A DNA stretch of 64,000 bases from Paenibacillus sp. GM2 (GCF_900069005.2 NZ_LN831278.1:112587-176586), one strand, 5' to 3'. Shown: positions 28,406 to 38,402, counted from the stretch's first letter. The notes: generated by a model from the sequence alone, not told the origin. Made by a program: numbers and translations.

Positions 28406-29230
28406 ATGACCAGACGTTTCACATGGCTTGAAGGAGTAATTATTGCTGTCCTGCTGGTCTGTGCAGCGATCATGCTGCTGCCGTATTTGTGGATGGTGCT
28501 GTCTTCCTTCAAGAGCAATTTGGAGATCATTTCGTCGGCAACTTCTTTTGTACCGCAAAACCCGACATTGGAAGGCTACCGAGCGGTGTTTGAAGAGGCG
28601 CCATTTCTCACCTGGCTGCTTAACAGTGCTATAACGGCCATTATTATTACGGCTGCCACCTTGTTTACAAGTGCGTTGGCCGGCTACATTTTTGCTAAAT
28701 TTACATTCCCGGGCAAGAAGCTGATGTTTTTGCTTGTACTGGCGACGATGATGATTCCGTTTCAAGTGATTATGATTCCAACGTATTTGATTATTTCCAA
28801 GCTGGGTCTGATCAACAATTTGGCGGCCATCATTGTACCCAGCTTAATCAGCTCTTACGGGGTATTTCTGGCGAAGCAGTTTATTGAAGATATTCCGCGG
28901 GATTTGCTTGAGGCGGCACGCATCGACGGCGCGGGAGAGCTTCGTATTATGTGGGGTATTGTCATGCCGCTGATTTTGCCGATGCTGTCGGCCCTTGGCA
29001 TCTTCACCTTTATGGCCGCGTGGAACAACTATTTATGGCCGCTGATTGCCATCAATGATATGGATCGAATGACGGTACCGATGGCGCTTGTCTTCTTCAA
29101 TGGTGCGCATCAGGTGAATTACAACGTAGTCATGTCTGCCGCTGTGCTTATTACATTGCCTGTTATTATCGTGTTCCTTATTTTCCAGAAGCAATTTATT
29201 AAAGGGCTGACCATGACAGGCATGAAGTAG
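28406..29230 (+). CDS. Sugar ABC transporter permease (MalG type)
   Basis: 274 residues, six membrane helices, with the EAA loop DLLEAARIDGAGELRIMWGIVMPL. AAGGAGGGG precedes the ATG. It is the partner of the MalF-type permease and completes the membrane pore. The C terminus FIKGLTMTGMK is typical of the family. Confidence 0.93.
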   Translation: MTRRFTWLEGVIIAVLLVCAAIMLLPYLWMVLSSFKSNLEIISSATSFVPQNPTLEGYRAVFEEAPFLTWLLNSAITAIIITAATLFTSALAGYIFAKFTFPGKKLMFLLVLATMMIPFQVIMIPTYLIISKLGLINNLAAIIVPSLISSYGVFLAKQFIEDIPRDLLEAARIDGAGELRIMWGIVMPLILPMLSALGIFTFMAAWNNYLWPLIAINDMDRMTVPMALVFFNGAHQVNYNVVMSAAVLITLPVIIVFLIFQKQFIKGLTMTGMK

Positions 29231-29273
29231 AGCCGGCAGAGATACCTAAAAACCAGGAATGGAGAAAATACTT

Positions 29274-30575
29274 ATGACCAAAATTTCGATTATCGGCGCT
29301 GGAAGCGCATTTACCCGGGAAATTATTGTAGATATTTTTAAGATTGAAGACTTTGAGGAGGGAACTATCGCTCTGGTCGACATCGATCCGGAACGGCTGG
29401 CGATTGCCCGTGACTTGGTGAACAAGATTATAGAAATGACCGGAAAGAAGTGGCAGGTGCTAGCATCTACTGATCGTCGCGAGGTGATAGCTGGCTCGAA
29501 TTTTGTGATCAACCAGATTGAGGTTGTTGGGCTGGAGACGGTTCGCTACGAGTACGAAATTCCGCTTAAATACGGGGTGAATCAGTGTATTGGCGACACG
29601 CTGGGTCCGGGCGGATTATTCAAAACGCTGCGTACATTACCGAGCTGGATCGAAATTGTCCGCGATGTGGAGGAGCTCTGTCCGGACTGCATCATTCTGA
29701 ACTATACCAATCCGATGTCCGCGGTTACGCTGCTTACTTCCCGGATTACGGAGCTGCCGGTGGTGGGGCTCTGCCATTCCATCCAGAACACCTCCAGACA
29801 GCTAGCAAAATACGCAGGCGTACCCTATGAAGAAATGCAGTGGCGTGCAGGCGGTATCAACCATATGTCATGGTTTGTGGAGCTGACTCATCAAGGTCGG
29901 GATCTGTATCCTGTCTTATTAGAGAAAATTGCAGATCCGAGTCTTCTGGCCAAAGATCCGGTACGATTTGATGCGATGAAGTATTTGGGCGCCTTTGTCT
30001 CGGAATCCAGCGGACACTTCTCGGAATACATCCCGTATTATCGCAAGCGGCAAGACTTGATTGACCGCCATTGCAGTACAGGTTATAACGGTGCTACGGG
30101 TTATTATGCGGACAACTGGCCGATCTGGCGCCGTACGAATGACGAGGAGATCAAGCAGCAGCTTTCGGGAGAACGGCCGATTGAGCTGAAGTCCAGTCAT
30201 GAATATGCGCCGATCATTATTGAAGCGATGGTAAAAAATGAAGTGAAAACGATCTACGGAAGTGTTCCGAATGGCGGATTGATCTCGAACCTCCCGCTGG
30301 ATGGCGTAGTGGAAGTCGCCTGTATGGTGGACCGCAACGGGGTGAATCCATGCCAATTCGGAGCGCTGCCTGAGCATCTTGCCGCGTTATGCCGCAGCAA
30401 TATGGCTTTCTTTGAGCTTGCCGTATCGGCGGTACTGAGTAAGGATAAAGAGATGGCGATGCACGCGCTGATGGTTGATCCGCTAACCTCAGCGGTATGC
30501 TCGTTGGAAGAAATCAAGGACATGTTCGAAGAGCTGTATGAAGCGGAGCGTCGCTTTATGCCGGAAATGAAGTAA
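29274..30575 (+). CDS. Family GH4 glycosidase (alpha-galactosidase or alpha-galacturonidase type)
   Basis: About 433 residues. NAD site ISIIGAGSAFTREI, NYTNPMSAVT, metal ligands in GLCHSIQ and GINHMSW; GH4 enzymes use NAD+ and a divalent metal. CHS-type sequences belong to the MelA/alpha-glucuronidase/LplD branch. It acts inside the cell on the imported oligosaccharide. A pectate-lyase-like protein downstream favours an alpha-galacturonidase role, while alpha-galactosidase is the main alternative. ATG 29274 has GGAG 9 bases upstream; ATG 29259 lies before that ribosome site. Confidence 0.88.
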   Translation: MTKISIIGAGSAFTREIIVDIFKIEDFEEGTIALVDIDPERLAIARDLVNKIIEMTGKKWQVLASTDRREVIAGSNFVINQIEVVGLETVRYEYEIPLKYGVNQCIGDTLGPGGLFKTLRTLPSWIEIVRDVEELCPDCIILNYTNPMSAVTLLTSRITELPVVGLCHSIQNTSRQLAKYAGVPYEEMQWRAGGINHMSWFVELTHQGRDLYPVLLEKIADPSLLAKDPVRFDAMKYLGAFVSESSGHFSEYIPYYRKRQDLIDRHCSTGYNGATGYYADNWPIWRRTNDEEIKQQLSGERPIELKSSHEYAPIIIEAMVKNEVKTIYGSVPNGGLISNLPLDGVVEVACMVDRNGVNPCQFGALPEHLAALCRSNMAFFELAVSAVLSKDKEMAMHALMVDPLTSAVCSLEEIKDMFEELYEAERRFMPEMK

Positions 30576-30654
30576 GGGGCGCAGACCGCACGATAGAGGA
30601 CGGATAGAAGCAAACAGCTCAGAGAGCAATACATTCAAGGAGTGGAATGAAGCG

Positions 30655-31581
30655 ATGAAAGTAGCTGTATTGGGTGAATTGAATGTGGATATGATCTTGA
30701 CGGGTTCGGATATCATGCCGGAGATGAATCGGGAGAAGCTGCTTGACGGCATGGAACTGGTGCTGGGCTCCTCCTCGGCGATTACGGCCTGTGCTCTGGC
30801 CTCGCTTGGGGCAGAGGTGGAATTCGTCAGTCTGGTCGGCGACGATGATTACGGCCGGTTTTGTCTCGCAGAGCTGCGGAGAATGGGGGTGTCGACCCGA
30901 TTTGTAACCGTTGATGCCAGGCTGCAGACAGGGATTACCTTGTCGTTCTCGGCAGGAGGCGACCGCAGCCTGCTCACCTATCCGGGGACCATTTCGCTTC
31001 TTGCCCCGGAGCATATCCCTGAAGCGCTGCTGGAGGAAGCGGATCATGTTCATTTTGGCTCTTACTTCTTGCAGGCGCGGATGAGGGAGGAATGGGCCTC
31101 CTTGTTTGCCAAGGTTCAACGCTCGGGGAAGACGACTTCCTTTGATACAGGTTGGGACGTATCGGACGAATGGCGGCATGAAGGGATTAACCGTCTCCTT
31201 CCTGTAACGGATCTGTTTATTCCGAGCGAGGAGGAGCTGATGCATCTGTACCGGGCTGAGGCGCTGGACGACGTCTGGGCAGCGCTGCCGTCTGAGGCGT
31301 TAACCGGGACGGTGGCTGTGAAATGCGGCTCGCGGGGTGCAGCCCTGTTCAAGCGGCATCAACCTTTGATCAAGGTGCCGGCCTATACTGTAGATGTCAA
31401 GGATACGACAGGGGCCGGGGACTGCTTCAATGCAGGGCTGATCTACGGTTATGGAACAGGGCTTCGGGCGGAGGAACTGCTGCGCTTCGCCTGTGCCTGC
31501 GGCGCATTGTCGGTTCAGGCGATTGGAGGAACGGGTAGTCTGCCTACTGTTGCGGGTGCTGAGCGTTTAATGCAGAGATGA
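30655..31581 (+). CDS. PfkB-family carbohydrate kinase
   Basis: 308 residues. N-terminal VAVLGELNVDMI; VSLVGDDDYGRF; the C-terminal PfkB signature VDVKDTTGAGDCFNAGL with catalytic Asp in GAGD. Ribokinase/fructokinase/KDG-kinase fold. It probably phosphorylates the sugar freed by the GH4 enzyme; in a pectin pathway 2-keto-3-deoxygluconate is a candidate, but this cannot be decided from sequence. AAGGAGTGG lies before the ATG. Confidence 0.88.
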   Translation: MKVAVLGELNVDMILTGSDIMPEMNREKLLDGMELVLGSSSAITACALASLGAEVEFVSLVGDDDYGRFCLAELRRMGVSTRFVTVDARLQTGITLSFSAGGDRSLLTYPGTISLLAPEHIPEALLEEADHVHFGSYFLQARMREEWASLFAKVQRSGKTTSFDTGWDVSDEWRHEGINRLLPVTDLFIPSEEELMHLYRAEALDDVWAALPSEALTGTVAVKCGSRGAALFKRHQPLIKVPAYTVDVKDTTGAGDCFNAGLIYGYGTGLRAEELLRFACACGALSVQAIGGTGSLPTVAGAERLMQR

Positions 31582-31623
31582 AGCAAGCGGAGTTTGTATT
31601 TTAAAACGAAGGAGAGGATACGA

Positions 31624-33201
31624 ATGTTAACAACAGCAGCTCGCAAGACGGCTTGGAGAAAGCTGAGAATGTGTGGGACAGTATTGATGCTTACGGCAAG
31701 TATGGTGCTGGGAGGTATTGGCTTGGGGGGAGCAACAACCTATGCTGCGGGTGCGAACTACTATGTATCGCCGACCGGCAGTGACAGCAACTCAGGCACA
31801 AGCACCAGTAAGGCTTGGAAAACCTTGCAGCATGCGGCTGACAGTGCGGGCGCGGGCGATACCGTATATGTCATGGACGGCGTGTATCAGCAGAAGCTGA
31901 AGATTACGCATTCCGGGTCGGCAGCGGAGGGGCCGATTACGTTCAAGAGTTATGCCCCGCAAACCGCTATTCTGGACGGAACAGGACTATCTGTAGCGGA
32001 TTCAGAAGGCTTGATTGAAATAACCGATGCCAGTCATATCGTTCTTGAAGATTTTGAAATTCGCAATTATAAAACCACTACCAAGGATAAAGTCCCGTCA
32101 GGGATTCTGATTACCGGGGCCGGCAGCAACATTACGATTCGCAACAACTATATCCATGCGATCGAAAATAACGCGACCCTGCGCAGTGATCTGTCCGGAC
32201 GCGATGCGCACGGGATTGCGGTATATGGCACGAAGGCGCCCCAGTCGCTTAGCAACATTTCGATTGTTGGCAATACATTAAGCAATCTCATCCTCGGCTC
32301 CAGCGAGTCGATGGTCGTCAACGGCAATGTGGATGGCTTCTTGATCGAAGGAAACGTCGTCCACGACAATGACAATATCGGAATTGATGTGATCGGCTTC
32401 GAGGGTACGTCGCCTAACTCTGCTTACGACCAGGCGCGCAATGGCATCATCAGAGAGAATCGGGTGTACAATATTACTTCGATTAACAATCCGTCTTACG
32501 GCAAGCCGATGCCCAACGATTCCTACGGGGCGGACGGCATCTATGTCGACGGCGGCAAGGACACGATTATCGAACGCAATATGAGCTATAACAATGATAT
32601 TGGCATTGAGATTGCCAGCGAGCATAGCGGGAAGTCCACCAGCAATATCGTCGTGAGGAACAATATCGTGGCGAACAATAATTATACGGGCATCGCTATG
32701 GGGGGTTATGATAAGAAGCGCGGCTCTACCGTGAATTGTACAATCACCGGCAACACTTTATACAAGAACGATACGAAGGACCTGGATGGCGGTCAAATGC
32801 TGCTGCAATATGATACGAAGAATAATGTTATCAAGAATAATATTTTTGTAGCAAGCAGCTCCAAGCTGATGATCTCGAATCCATTTACCCAAAATACCGG
32901 CAACCAGGTGGATTATAACCTGTATTATGTAACGAGCGGGGCCAACACGGCCGAATGGCAGTGGAAAAATGTCAGCTACACAGGCTTTGCCGCTTATAAA
33001 TCGGGCACATCCCTGGATAGCCACTCCGTATTTGCCGATCCACTGCTCGTTGACCCGAACACTGGAAACTATACGCTCAGCGCCTCTTCCCCGGCGATAA
33101 ATGGCGGAGAAAATTTGGGCCCGATCGTGGGAGACAAGGACTTCAAAGGAAGCGATCGCGTGAAAGGCGGAAACATAGATATTGGAGCAGACGAATATTA
33201 G
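31624..33201 (+). CDS. Secreted right-handed beta-helix protein, pectate-lyase-like (PL9 type)
   Basis: About 525 residues. Signal peptide (GTVLMLTASMVLGG...ATTYAAG), then NYYVSPTGSDSNSGTS, the usual opening of PL9/DUF1565 beta-helix proteins. Repeated beta-helix rungs follow (GSNITIRNNYIHAI, GFLIEGNVVHDNDNIGIDV, TSNIVVRNNIVANNNYTGIAMGG). It probably cuts pectic polymer outside the cell and feeds the importer. ATG 31624 follows AGGAGAGG. Catalytic residues were not verified. Last gene of the operon; terminator follows. Confidence 0.82.
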   Translation: MLTTAARKTAWRKLRMCGTVLMLTASMVLGGIGLGGATTYAAGANYYVSPTGSDSNSGTSTSKAWKTLQHAADSAGAGDTVYVMDGVYQQKLKITHSGSAAEGPITFKSYAPQTAILDGTGLSVADSEGLIEITDASHIVLEDFEIRNYKTTTKDKVPSGILITGAGSNITIRNNYIHAIENNATLRSDLSGRDAHGIAVYGTKAPQSLSNISIVGNTLSNLILGSSESMVVNGNVDGFLIEGNVVHDNDNIGIDVIGFEGTSPNSAYDQARNGIIRENRVYNITSINNPSYGKPMPNDSYGADGIYVDGGKDTIIERNMSYNNDIGIEIASEHSGKSTSNIVVRNNIVANNNYTGIAMGGYDKKRGSTVNCTITGNTLYKNDTKDLDGGQMLLQYDTKNNVIKNNIFVASSSKLMISNPFTQNTGNQVDYNLYYVTSGANTAEWQWKNVSYTGFAAYKSGTSLDSHSVFADPLLVDPNTGNYTLSASSPAINGGENLGPIVGDKDFKGSDRVKGGNIDIGADEY

Positions 33202-33226
33202 GCAGCATTAGGTTAGTCCACATAAG

Positions 33227-33255
33227 AACCTCCGCCATTGGGCGGAGGTTTCTTT
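33227..33255. terminator. Terminator after the beta-helix gene
   Basis: AACCTCCGCC-ATTG-GGCGGAGGTT followed by TCTTTG; a 10-bp perfect stem between converging genes. Confidence 0.88.
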
Positions 33256-33308
33256 GTTGCGAATATAACGGTCATCTAATCAGAGGTCTGCAAGGCTGTG
33301 GCTTAATA

Positions 33309-35203
33309 TCAATTAATTCCATATTTCTGTTTGTAATGGCTTAGCGTAAGAAGCGGCCAGATGTAACGATAACTATGATAATGGGAATAAAAGTGACCGG
33401 GAAGGCCGGCCCCTGTCGGGTAAGTGCTCTTCCAGTCCTCTTCGTGCATTAAGGTGATCAGCCTCTGTATTCCTCGATCGATCGCTGCGGTTGGCTGCGC
33501 CTGAACAGCGATTAGCGCGTCCAATGCCCACGCGGTTTGAGAAGGTGTGCTTTCCCCTAAAGGCACATAACGCTGCAGCCGATCGCTGCGGCAGGATTCT
33601 CCCCATCCGCCATCCGCGTTCTGAATATCCAGGAGCCAACTTACTCCTTGTTGTACAGTCTTATGGCTACCGGGGAGGCCCACAGCCGCTAACCCGGTTA
33701 ACGATGCCCAGGTTCCGTAGATATAACAGACGCCCCATCTTCCGTACCAGGAACCGTCCTGCTCCTGGTGTCCGATTAGCCAATCGGCTCCCCGCTTGAT
33801 AAAGGGGTACCGAAGGTCCAGTCCGGAGAAGTTCCCAAGATACTCCAGAGTGCGACCGGTCAGGTCCGCTTCTGAAGGGTCAATGGCTGCCGACTTGGCC
33901 CCGTCGATAGCCAGCCAGGTGAGCATTTCGTTGTTGGTATCCTTCTCAAACGCGGGCCAGCCACCGTCTTTATTTTGCATTGACAGTACCCAGTTCAGGC
34001 CGCGATTCCACGCTTCCAGATAGGCAGGACTACCGGTATTGGAGAAGTCTAGAATCGCCCTTAGCGCCGCGGTTGAATCATCCACGTCGGGATTGATCGT
34101 GTTGCTCTCCGAGAAACCCCAGCCCCCGGGCTGCGTTCCCGGATTGTGGACGCTCCAATCGGCGGTCTTATGCTGTTGTCTGGGCAATAGATAAGCGGCG
34201 GCACGCCGGATCGCCGGATGATCAGCGGGAATACCCGCTTCCTGTAGAGCGTAGGCGAGCAGCGCCGTATCCCATACTGTCGAAGGAGAGTTCTGTATCG
34301 TCGTTGTCTCGTCATAACGGAACTGAATCTCGGTAAGTCCCTGAATGGCAGCCTTGATCCTGGGATGCTGCTGTTCATACCCCAGGGCCAGCAGGGCGAA
34401 GATCATGAGAATGGTACAGCTCGCGTAGCTGTAGAGCGTGCCATCGGCTTCAATTCGCTTCAGTATGAAATTCTCTGCCTTGGTTATCGCGATCTCATGG
34501 ATATGGCGGGGAGTGCCGATCAGCCAGCTGAGACCTGTCTTGATGTTATTCTGCAACTCCTGATATCCGCGGGGGAGCGGTTCTTGCTCATCGCATGGTC
34601 GCACATAAAGATCTGACAAATCCGGCGTATGAGCGTTAGTGATCAAGAACTGCTTGTCGCCCATAATAAGCATCGGGATCAGGTGAATCCTGGAGTATCC
34701 CGAGAAATCATATATATTGATCGGAAAATATTGGGGGAATAGCATAATCTCAAGCGGAATCGAGGAGATGGATGTTGGCCATTTGCGTTGTCCGGTAATG
34801 GAGAGGATGGCCTTCGTCAGAATATTGGTGATTTTGCCAAGACCGCCTTGGGATAAAATATATCGTCTGGCCCGCTGGATCGGCTCATCAGTTGCCTGAC
34901 TGTACCCGGAATAGAGCAGGGCATAATAGGCTTCAACCGAAGCGGACAGGTTCCCTTCCTCTTCATCGGCGAACAGCCTCCAGCAGCCATCGGGCTGCTG
35001 GGCAGCAACAATCCGGTCATGCAGCTGCCGAATCAGCGCCTCGTTCGGGATATTCAGCACTCGAAAGGAATGACCACATAAGCATCGATAGCCGTCCCGT
35101 TCTCAAAGCAATAACGCCAGGACCCATCTTCCCGCTGCTGCTCGATCAGCGCTATCGTCAGCCGCTCTAGTTCCCCCTTCACGTTACTTTGCACATCGCG
35201 CAT
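33309..35203 (-). pseudogene. sqhC: Squalene-hopene / sporulenol-type cyclase with one frameshift
   Basis: The C-terminal frame (35060-33309, 583 residues) is a terpene cyclase. It shows QW repeats (QNKDGGWPAFEKDTN, QEQDGSWYGRWGVCYIYGTW, QNADGGWGESCRSDR) and the catalytic DXDD in NPDVDDSTAALRA. The expected N terminus is intact but in another frame. ATG 35203 with GGAGGT upstream encodes a 49-residue piece with QQREDGSWRYCFENG, ending at a stop at 35056. One added base near 35062-35072 would join both into about 631 residues, the size of B. subtilis SqhC. That enzyme cyclises C35 terpenes to sporulenes in spores. Either a recent mutation or a sequencing error; a GTG start at 35060 has no ribosome site. 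Confidence 0.85.
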
Positions 35204-35402
35204 TTGCTGGTTACCTCCGGGCCTCTTTTTAACTCATTATATGAAGAGGGTGAAGGGGAAATGAGCGAGGGAATGCCGATTCATCGCAGCTATGAGAATC
35301 AATCAGGATTATGCAATGGAAAAAGGAAACATAATTACCAGCTAGAATGGGGAAGATTCTAAGAATGGACACTTAATTTAGAAAAAGAAGGGAATGATGA
35401 GC

Positions 35403-35660
35403 ATGTCCGGAACACAAGGGACTTATCAGGCAGGGGATGTTGTTTATGTATTTTACCGCAACCCGCATACGCAAGATGTAGCCAATATTCAGCAAGCCGC
35501 AGTGATCAACAGTCCGGAGCAGCCCGGTGAGCTGGCTGTATTTCTGTATGAGACGTATTATCCGTTATCCAGCGATATGGCGATCTATTCGACAGCCGCC
35601 GAAGCGGAGCAGGCCTATGCCTATTATTTCGGTTCTAGTCAAGAGGAGAGCTTTGAATGA
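35403..35660 (+). CDS. splA: SplA-like regulator of spore photoproduct lyase
   Basis: About 85 residues: TYQAGDVVYVFYRNPHTQDVANIQQAAVINSPEQPGELAVF is characteristic of SplA. In B. subtilis SplA is a small TRAP-like negative regulator of the spl operon. AAGAAGGG lies 10 bases before ATG 35403; ATGs at 35394 and 35397 are alternatives. It overlaps splB by four bases, so the two are coupled. Confidence 0.87.
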   Translation: MSGTQGTYQAGDVVYVFYRNPHTQDVANIQQAAVINSPEQPGELAVFLYETYYPLSSDMAIYSTAAEAEQAYAYYFGSSQEESFE

Positions 35661-36682
35661 ACCCTTTTATGCCCAAGCTGGTTTATTTTGAACCGGATGC
35701 TCTGGATTACCCGCTCGGACAAAAGCTGCTGCAGAAGTTCGAACAGATGGATGTTGAAATTCGCCAGACTACCTCTCATAACCAGGTACGCAATCTCCCC
35801 GGGGATAATGACTTCCAGAAATATCGGGTAGCCAAGTCGACCCTGGTCGTGGGGATCCGCAAGACCTTAAAGTTCGATACGTCCAAGCCGTCGGCAGAAT
35901 ATGCGATCCCTTTTGCTACCGGATGTATGGGGCACTGCCATTATTGCTATTTGCAGACGACGATGGGCAGCAAGCCGTATATTCGGACTTACGTTAATGT
36001 AGAGGAGATCTTGGAAGCGGCGGACAAGTATATGGCGGAACGGGCTCCGGACATCACCCGCTTTGAAGCATCCTGCACTTCCGATATTGTAGGGATTGAC
36101 CACCTGACGCATACCTTAAAACACGCCATAGAACATTTCGGCAAATCTGAACTCGGGAGACTGCGGTTTGTTACGAAATTCCATCATGTCGATCATTTGC
36201 TGGATGCCAATCACCAGGGCAGGACCCGATTCCGCTTTAGTGTGAATGCCGACTATGTTATTAAGAACTTTGAACCTGGAACTTCGCCATTGCATTTAAG
36301 AATTGAAGCGGCAGGAAAAGTGGCCAGAGCAGGATATCCGCTCGGATTTATCGTTGCCCCGATCTACCTCCATGAGGGCTGGCAGGAGGGCTATTATCAC
36401 ATGTTCGAACGCCTTGATGCCGAGCTGCCCGCCAACGTGCGGGATGATATTACGTTTGAATTTATACAGCATCGGTTCACAAAGCCTGCCAAACGGGTGA
36501 TTGAGAAGAATTACCCGATGACCAAGCTGGAGCTGGATGAGGAAAAGCGAAGATACAAGTGGGGAAGATACGGAATCGGCAAATACATTTATTCCAGAGA
36601 AGAGGAAGAAGATATCAAAAGCCATCTTTCCGCCTACATGAGAAAGTTTTTTCCGCAGGCCAAGCTGGAGTACTTTACTTGA
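35657..36682 (+). CDS. splB: Spore photoproduct lyase
   Basis: 341 residues. The radical-SAM cluster CxxxCxxC is at C90, C94, C97 (CMGHCHYC), and Cys140 in FEASCTSD is the hydrogen-donor cysteine position of B. subtilis. It repairs the 5-thyminyl-dihydrothymine spore photoproduct during germination using SAM. It starts inside the splA stop. In B. subtilis the operon is expressed in the forespore under sigma-G; I did not find a clear sigma-G promoter here. Confidence 0.96.
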   Translation: MNPFMPKLVYFEPDALDYPLGQKLLQKFEQMDVEIRQTTSHNQVRNLPGDNDFQKYRVAKSTLVVGIRKTLKFDTSKPSAEYAIPFATGCMGHCHYCYLQTTMGSKPYIRTYVNVEEILEAADKYMAERAPDITRFEASCTSDIVGIDHLTHTLKHAIEHFGKSELGRLRFVTKFHHVDHLLDANHQGRTRFRFSVNADYVIKNFEPGTSPLHLRIEAAGKVARAGYPLGFIVAPIYLHEGWQEGYYHMFERLDAELPANVRDDITFEFIQHRFTKPAKRVIEKNYPMTKLELDEEKRRYKWGRYGIGKYIYSREEEEDIKSHLSAYMRKFFPQAKLEYFT

Positions 36683-36854
36683 TAGGGATCGGTTCAGGTC
36701 TTGAGACAGTAAATACAAGTTTTAAACCAACCTGGGTCCTCAGTACGCTGCGGCTTCGGGATCAGAAGCGGGACTAAGCAACTTCACAATAACGAATATC
36801 AGCCGTGGTGGTTGAGAAATGTGTTGGCGTGGCGTGGCGCGGGATATACCATAA

Positions 36855-36889
36855 AGCCCTTCCGACCTCCTACCGGAGGCGAAAGGGCT
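36855..36889 (-). terminator. Terminator of the potassium transporter gene
   Basis: On the minus strand AGCCCTTTCGCCTCC pairs with GGAGGTCGGAAGGGCT around a short loop and is followed by TTTAT. It lies just after the transporter stop codon. Confidence 0.75.
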
Positions 36890-36907
36890 GAAAGTTTGTT
36901 GTCTATC

Positions 36908-38284
36908 TTATCCGGAGATTACTCTTTCTACAGGATAGTTAATCTTTGGTTTCTTCTTTTTGCCTCCAATAATGAAGATGAACGATGTCAGACCGATTCT
37001 ACCAATGAACATAAGCATCATCAGCAGAAATTTGGCAAAGACGCTTAGCTCTGGCGTGATGCCCGTGGACATGCCTACCGTACCAAAGGCAGAGCATACC
37101 TCCAAGATGATCGATATCAGCTGATGCTGCGGATCGGTAATGTTGATCACAATGGCGGAAGCCCCGCACATCACAATGGCCAGCAGCATAATGGCTAGTG
37201 ATTTCATAACATCATCCGGGTGAACCTCCCGATTGAATATTTTGATCTCACGATTCCCTCTGACGTAGTTATACATAAACAAGATGCACACTGCAAAGGT
37301 AGTGGTTCGAATTCCTCCGCCTACAGAGTTTGGAGATCCGCCAATAAACATGTAGATACTCATGACAAGCAGGGTAGGCTCTGACAATTGAGTGATATCC
37401 ATCGTCGTTAATCCGGCGCTTCGGGTTGAAGTCGATTGGAAGAACGAGTAGAAGAACCTCTCATGCCAGGACATGCCCTTAAAATAATGCTGAAACTCAA
37501 GCAAGAAAATAAGAATCGTCCCAATGACCAAAAGAATGAGATACGTCGATGTCGTTAATTTAGCAAATAGGGAGAAGCGAAAGGGCGGAGCCTGCTTGTC
37601 CCTTCTTCTCGATAAAAAAGTCTTGATCTCAATTAGTACAGGGAATCCGATGGCTCCAAATATGATCAAGATACTGGTAACGACTTGTACAAAATAATCA
37701 TTGGCGAAAGGCACCAGCGATTGCCCTGTAATATCTACCCCGGCGTTTGTCGTAGCACTGACGGATGCGAATAAACCTTGCAGGAAGGCCTCATGCCAGG
37801 TCGGAAAATAATTAAGAAAATGAAGTCCAAAAATAACAGCTCCAATGAGCTCTGTAAGCAAAATAATTTTTAAAATTTCCTTGATAAATTGAACCAGTCC
37901 TGATAATTGAAACTGGTTGTTGTCAATCATGATCAGCTGCCGTTCGCGCAGTCCAATCTTGCGTCCGATGAGGATCCAGAAGAAGGTGCTCATCGCCATA
38001 ATCCCAAGACCACCAAATTGCAGTACTAACATAATAATGAAATATCCAAATACGCTAAACGTATTTGCCACATTCAGTACGGCAAGCCCGGTGTCGCTGA
38101 CTACGCTTACCGCAGTGAATACCGTATCAAAGAAGCTAACCTCTGTACCGCGTCGATATACGCCCGGAAGGCTGAATAATCCAACAGATATGGTTACGGC
38201 AAGTAGATAATAGCCGGTGATCACCTGAGCAGGTGAGCGTTTCTCCAGCCAACCTCGCATTTTACTAAGTAGAGCCAACAACAT
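36908..38284 (-). CDS. TrkH/KtrB-type potassium uptake membrane subunit
   Basis: About 458 residues with four M1-P-M2 repeats. Selectivity-loop stretches are FTAVSVVSDTGLAV, FASVSATTNAGVDI, STSTRSAGLTTMDI and CSAFGTVGMSTGIT; the length fits KtrB/KtrD. It forms the membrane channel of a Na+/K+ symporter gated by a KtrA/KtrC RCK protein, which is not in this window. The first ATG (38284) is only two bases from GGAGG; TTG 38293 or 38281 could also start translation. A hairpin leader precedes it. Confidence 0.9.
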   Translation of the reverse strand: MLLALLSKMRGWLEKRSPAQVITGYYLLAVTISVGLFSLPGVYRRGTEVSFFDTVFTAVSVVSDTGLAVLNVANTFSVFGYFIIMLVLQFGGLGIMAMSTFFWILIGRKIGLRERQLIMIDNNQFQLSGLVQFIKEILKIILLTELIGAVIFGLHFLNYFPTWHEAFLQGLFASVSATTNAGVDITGQSLVPFANDYFVQVVTSILIIFGAIGFPVLIEIKTFLSRRRDKQAPPFRFSLFAKLTTSTYLILLVIGTILIFLLEFQHYFKGMSWHERFFYSFFQSTSTRSAGLTTMDITQLSEPTLLVMSIYMFIGGSPNSVGGGIRTTTFAVCILFMYNYVRGNREIKIFNREVHPDDVMKSLAIMLLAIVMCGASAIVINITDPQHQLISIILEVCSAFGTVGMSTGITPELSVFAKFLLMMLMFIGRIGLTSFIFIIGGKKKKPKINYPVERVISG

Positions 38285-38310
38285 GTCCTCCAATTCATAT
38301 ATCGTAAAAA

Positions 38311-38346
38311 GAAGCCAACGAAAGAGCTTGCTCTCCCGACAGCTTC
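38311..38346 (-). terminator. Hairpin with T-run in the leader of the potassium transporter
   Basis: On the minus strand GAAGC...GAGAGC-AA-GCTCTTTCG...GCTTC forms a long hairpin followed by TTTTT. It sits between the promoter at 38374-38402 and the ribosome site, about 20 bases after the expected transcription start. Confidence 0.6.
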
Positions 38347-38373
38347 AAAGGAATTTTTATTTGAATCGTGTCT

Positions 38374-38402
38374 ATCATACCCTTGGTATTTCAGCTTGTA
38401 AA
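38374..38402 (-). promoter_or_regulatory. Sigma-A promoter of the potassium transporter gene
   Basis: Minus strand TTTACA (38402-38397), a 17-base spacer, TATGAT (38379-38374). The resulting leader is about 80 bases. Confidence 0.65.
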
